Assembly (NCBI GenBank): GCA_038373865.1
Contig: JAXGGA010001038.1
Span: 108,404 to 172,403, forward strand
DNA length: 64,000 nucleotides
Source: Uloborus plumipes
Lineage: Eukaryota > Arthropoda > Arachnida > Araneae > Uloboridae
Direction of reading: 5' to 3'
Under the pieces are notes generated by a model. That model made no database searches. It saw only the letters and a list, made by a program, of their open reading frames with translations, and was not told where the DNA came from. The position numbers were made by a program, and so were the translations under genes. The stretch's first letter is position 1; each line of letters starts with the position of its first letter. Shown here piece by piece: positions 59,975-64,000 of the stretch.

Positions 59975-60860
59975 TACATAAAAGTATTTGGAAAAACTTA
60001 CTTTTGAATGGTGGATTTCCTTTTTAATAATACTTCTATCAGATGAGCTTTCAACAAAGCAGAAAGGTATGCACTGAGACCTCTAGAGGCAAATACTTTA
60101 ACTACACGTATTGCTATTCAACTATTTTAATAAACATAGGTATAATCAGCCTAGGTCCAAGGTACACATGTGTCTGAGGTACACCACTTACCCCTAATTT
60201 TATGCATTTATAACGTTACTTTGTAACCATGACCTTCGATTAAAAATTTACATTTCCAATGGCTCAAATTTACTTTTTATTATTTTTGTACAATTTTTGG
60301 CTTCTAGTTTATGATCTTTATTTTCTTTCTTTTTTAATTTTGATTTAATTCATTTATTTATGTATTATTTGAAAGTATTTGTACATATGAATTAATATAT
60401 CCTCACCAATTGTAAGTACGTTGTTAAAACTCTTCTCTAGCTTTCTTGACTTGATATTTTATTAGAAGTTGCGGAATTCTTAACTTTGGTGAGTCCAATA
60501 ACGTGCACGAATTTCTAGCGTTTGTTTTCTTCTATGAAGTTTACGATGTGCTAAGTGTAAAAGAGCCATTGGTGCAGAATGTTCGACTGAGAAGATTGTC
60601 CAACCCCCCTGGTTTTGGGAAATTAAGGTATTTGCATACGAGTGGGAGTGCTTTATGCTGTTTTTTAATCTAATTTACACTGAATATATATCGTATAGCA
60701 TACCTCTTGAAATTCGAACTGACGGGCCTGAGCCAGAAAAAAAGGGAGTTAATAGCAAAAAAATACGAACTTTCACAATATTTAGAGTTAAAACTTTACC
60801 CACTAGTACTCGTAGAGAAAAATAATTATGCAATGGTAAAAAATGTAGTTTCTATTCATA

Positions 60861-60928
60861 GCTCCTTCCCGGTTAAATAGCGAGTTGTAGTAGGTACGGG
60901 GCACCCTGGAGTGTAGAGTGAAGTGAAG
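60861..60928 (+). mobile_element. SINE 3' fragment
   Basis: CCCGGTTAAATAGCGAG, then GTAGGTACGGGGCACCCTGG, ending GTGAAGTGAA, matches the last roughly 70 bp of the SINE at 54894-55187. The tRNA head is missing, as in a 5'-truncated retroposition. Confidence 0.75.
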
Positions 60929-61051
60929 TTGTGCGAAAAAGCGGGTCCATTGCCAAACAAGAAGTGTGAACTTTTAAATTAGACAGCATATTTTTTTTTG
61001 GCATACACAAGACAACACTAGAAATATTTACATTACAAAAAAGAAGAAAGC

Positions 61052-61130
61052 GAGATTCACTGGGGGGGGGGGAATCAAACCCATGACGTCAGGTGTACAA
61101 AGCAAGTGTTTCCACCCCTCGGCCACCCTT
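61052..61130 (-). repeat. tRNA-like segment (SINE head or tRNA pseudogene)
   Basis: On the minus strand: GGGTGGCCGAGGGGTGGAAA (A box and D-arm-like) and, about 34 nt on, GGGTTTGATTCCC (B box and T arm), followed by a C run. The layout is tRNA-like, closest in style to a serine tRNA, but stems are incomplete and no clean anticodon arm forms, so a working tRNA is unlikely. Confidence 0.4.
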
Positions 61131-61134
61131 TCTA

Positions 61135-62630
61135 CTTATCTTTATTGTTTCTAAATATTCAGCGAAATTCTTTTGCATATACATATGATTAGTCAAACAT
61201 TTTACTAGATTATTTAACCAAATATGGCTAAGCTGAATAATATGTCAAATGGCAAGTATTTTGTCATCACTGTTAGGCATTTAATTTGAATTCTTTCAGC
61301 TACTCCTTTATTTTATTGCATTAAAAATATTTAAAAATTATTATTATTTTGCAGTATATCAACAGACCCTTATCTATGAGTTGGAATACTCCTTTCAAGA
61401 TGGGAGGGAGGGGAGCTAGAAACCAAATTTGTTTTTTAATAACCTAAAGCATTTTATTTTTTAATTTGATCGTAATCCGAAAAATTAATCTATAGCATTA
61501 ATAGATAAAATATATCTATAAGAATTGTGATTCAATTCTTTACTTTCATTTAAAAATGAATACTTATCAACCATAAGAAGAAAATGTTTGATGAAATGCA
61601 CATATTTTACTATTTTAATCTATTTCTTGCATTTTTACTCCATACTGAAGTAAAAAAGCATTCATGATAAATATATGGAAGTTTGTTTTTTGAAACTACA
61701 TTCATGCGTCTTTTCATTTATTTCAGTTGAGCTTTGTTATAGCTAGTTCTAAAAGACCTTTTGCCATAGGAAACCCATTTTCCGTGAAAAATATTTGAAG
61801 TTTTTGTGTTCTTCTTAGCTTTTGTGTTTATTTCTTTTTCACACTGAGAAGAATATCATCAAAAACAAACATTGCATTCTATGCGAGGGGAAAGAAGAAC
61901 TTTTTGTTGTTTCTTAAAAAGATTTGGAATTTGACATCACAATCACTGAGTTAATGCTATCTAGGATTGTCATTATATTCGCTTCTTTTACCAGATCGGC
62001 TGATTTCATGATATGGATTTACTATCTAATCGACTTTAAAATTCGAAAAAATGCTCATCTCTATTGCAGTAAATGATGCTACTATTAATCACAAGATTCT
62101 TTTTCAAAAAAAAAAGTACAAGAAAAAGCGTAAATGAGTCTCCTATGACTTGAATTAGCAGCTACTTCCGAAATTAAGTTCTCTTCCGGTAAGTGCTTCC
62201 ATGCAGCCTTTCTCTCTCTTTCTGATTTATAAAAAAAGAACAATAAAAGCCTACCTTTTGTTAGAGAATTTCAAGCGTTTTACTAAAATCCAGTTACATA
62301 TATGTGCTTCTCACTGCCTGAACTAGTGCTTATAAGAAGTTAACAATGCTTGAAAAAAAAATGTAAATTTAGTTAACTTCAAGTGACTCGTTATGACTTG
62401 CTAAGATTTTCAAAAATAAACTGTTCTAAACAAGATTCCACCATCTCCAACCAATCCTAGTAGTAAATTATATAATAAAAACTGCAGCTTTTTATGTACT
62501 TTGGTAAAAATCTAATGTCCAAGTTTCCATGCACGTTAAAATTTCAAATTTCAGTTAAAAAATAACTTAAAAATACTAATAGTTTTTGCACAGAATATTT
62601 TTTTTATTTACACAGAAGTGATGCGTTTTT
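61135..62630. other. AT-rich DNA without recognised genes
   Basis: No gene supported. At 62180-62206 AAGTTCTCTTCCGGTAAGTG followed by CTTCCA resembles the end of the GGTAAGTGCGTACC family and may be a degraded end. Confidence 0.45.
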
Positions 62631-62638
62631 ATAGGTTA

Positions 62639-63922
62639 GGGGAGAGTGGTAATGAATGGGCCACTTTTTGGTTTTGAATTTTTGTAATTTTTTCTAACAC
62701 TTTATTTTAACTCTAAATTGGTGTTTTAGTTACTTTACTTATCTGGCTGTCTAAAAAAGTCATAAAAGTTGGATTAGCACCTGTCTATAATGAATTATAA
62801 TAAAAAATAAAAATTTTGAAATTTGGCCCATTCAACCCCACCTATGGGGTTGAATGGGCCATCGAAGGTAATGAATGGGCCACTAAATGAATTCAACGAA
62901 AACATGTGGATTTAATCTTTTATTTGCTGAATATGACAAAATAAATGTGGCACTTGACATGATGATACAAAATCATACTGATTTAAAATTATATAAACAT
63001 CAAAACTGATGCAATTAAAATAAAACTGATGCATACCAATTGTAGCAGAAAAATGACTAAATAATGAGATTGTAAAAAATAAATAACATCAAATATATAG
63101 AAAAAAAAACATATAATACACACTATGATTTAACCAAATTTATATATTTCAAAAATAATATTAAAAATCACTTTCAAAAACTTCATCTTCATTTTCAAAC
63201 TTGTCAAAATTCAATTTTTTTTTTTAATTTACTAGACATCGGGAATAAGAAATATCTAACTTAAGTTACCAAGAAAGAAAATGAAATTGTACTGTGAGGA
63301 ATATAATATGAAGGATAGGGGAGCTTTTTCAAGCCACGCACTGAGACCAGAGGTCTATTGTACTATAGGAATATAATATAGATCTGCAAATTATATTTAG
63401 AAGTTACTACAAACCTATTTTGACGACAGTAATCTTAATCTATCTATGACAGGTCAGTTGTGTTTCATATTAATGCGAAAATCCAAATAAAAGGAAGAAA
63501 AACAATATTTAGGTGGCCCATTCATTACCATGACATAGTGGCCCATTCAGCCCCACCTATACTTTTGGAATACATTTAGGTTTTTTGAGTACATTGAATT
63601 TAGATAACATCAAAATACATCTTAAGATTAGTTTATAGATATGGAAAGACTAGCTTATACATATGTATGCAGTAAAATACTTGGTACATTTTAGCTAGGA
63701 AATGTTTTACTAAAAAGGAAAAAACTTACTTTTTAGTCAGATTCTTGACCATGCCACTCTAGTTTGAAAATGGCTCAGCGCAAACAAATGAAAATTGGAT
63801 GGGTTTAGTAGAACAAATAGCTACATCTATTGGTGGCATCAAAAAACAAATCATGCAAATACTTTTTCATATTTTGTTAGTGGCCCATTCATCACCATGG
63901 CCCATTCATTACCACTCTCCCC
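62639..63922. mobile_element. TA-flanked element, GGTAATGAATGGGCC family, copy 2 (uninterrupted)
   Basis: TA at 62637-62638 and 63923-63924. Both ends read GGGGAGAGTGGTAATGAATG inward. It is 1284 bp and collinear in reverse orientation with 7872-10093, without the 940-bp insertion, so it supplies the empty site for that insertion (around 63575). The small tail frame of copy 1 is shifted here by one extra base (63161-63239). Non-autonomous. Confidence 0.88.
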
Positions 63923-64000
63923 TACTTGTCCGTCATTTGAGGGGGACATCACTTATGAAGAAGAAGAAAAATGAAAAATCTTCCGTGCTTTTCACGTACT

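Larger units (their letters stand above)
57494..60194. mobile_element. TA-flanked pogo-type element, GGTGTACCTCGGACC family
   Basis: TA at 57492-57493 and 60195-60196. The ends read GGGGAAGGTGGGGTACCTCG (left) and, on the other strand, GGGGTAAGTGGTGTACCTCA (right). The word GGTGTAYCTYGGACC recurs near 57512, 57701, 57723, 58626 (inverted), 60156 and 60172. It contains the C-terminal part of a pogo-type transposase on the minus strand (57968-58575) and has been interrupted by the element at 58784-59974. Without that, it is about 1.5 kb. The catalytic core is missing. Confidence 0.75.

Overview
The window reads as non-coding nuclear DNA from an animal, most likely an arthropod. An arachnid such as a spider is my inference from the style of the Tc1-like element, the tRNA-derived SINE and the very AT-rich background; nothing in the sequence proves it. 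There are no operons, rRNA genes or convincing intact host genes. Almost all open frames are short chance frames or lie inside repeats. I read the window as intergenic DNA or one large intron that has been heavily colonised by transposable elements. The only weak hints of host coding sequence are a possible terminal exon on the minus strand (26442-26743) and a possible 32-nt microexon (31659-31690).

Layout. 1-1280: a broken pogo/Tigger-type (DDE_1) transposase. 1280-1452: the end of a second TA-flanked element, cut by a 2.9 kb element (1462-4393) whose inverted ends are CpG-rich 15-bp minisatellites. 6193-7662: a TA-flanked element carrying a clean piggyBac-type MITE (6590-6831, TTAA on both sides). 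7872-10093: a TA-flanked element interrupted by a 940-bp composite element (8220-9159) with tandem repeats and a tRNA-like segment; an uninterrupted sister copy lies inverted at 62639-63922. 10.1-20.0 kb: AT-rich and nearly featureless. 20047-20578: the 3' end of a Penelope-like retroelement with inverted flanks and a hammerhead-like motif. 25230-25970: a decayed mariner. 26.1, 28.2 and 50.5 kb: three copies of a CTGTAAAA-rich MITE. 33171-33804: another TA-type element. 35318-38804: a three-level nest (pogo-type element, containing a hAT element, containing a hAT MITE). 39.6-40.5 kb: a cluster of inverted and direct repeats. 42366-43872: a Tc1-like element with a DD34E transposase broken by frameshifts. 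44794-45387: a Tigger-like MITE. 47019-47372: a 354-bp near-palindrome. 51621-51800: a short inverted-repeat element with a second hammerhead-like motif. 54894-55187: a full-length tRNA-SINE with a 16-bp target duplication, plus a 3' fragment at 60861-60928. 57494-60194: a pogo-type element with a recognisable transposase C-terminus, into which another TA-type element (58784-59974) has inserted.

The main theme is a set of at least six TA-flanked families. Each starts with a short G-rich end (TAGGG-like) and carries its own 11-15 bp GC-rich word, repeated in both orientations near the ends. Two of the six retain remains of the same transposase C-terminal domain, which ties the group to the pogo/Tigger (jerky-like) superfamily. 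The catalytic part is missing from those two, so they look like internally deleted, non-autonomous derivatives.
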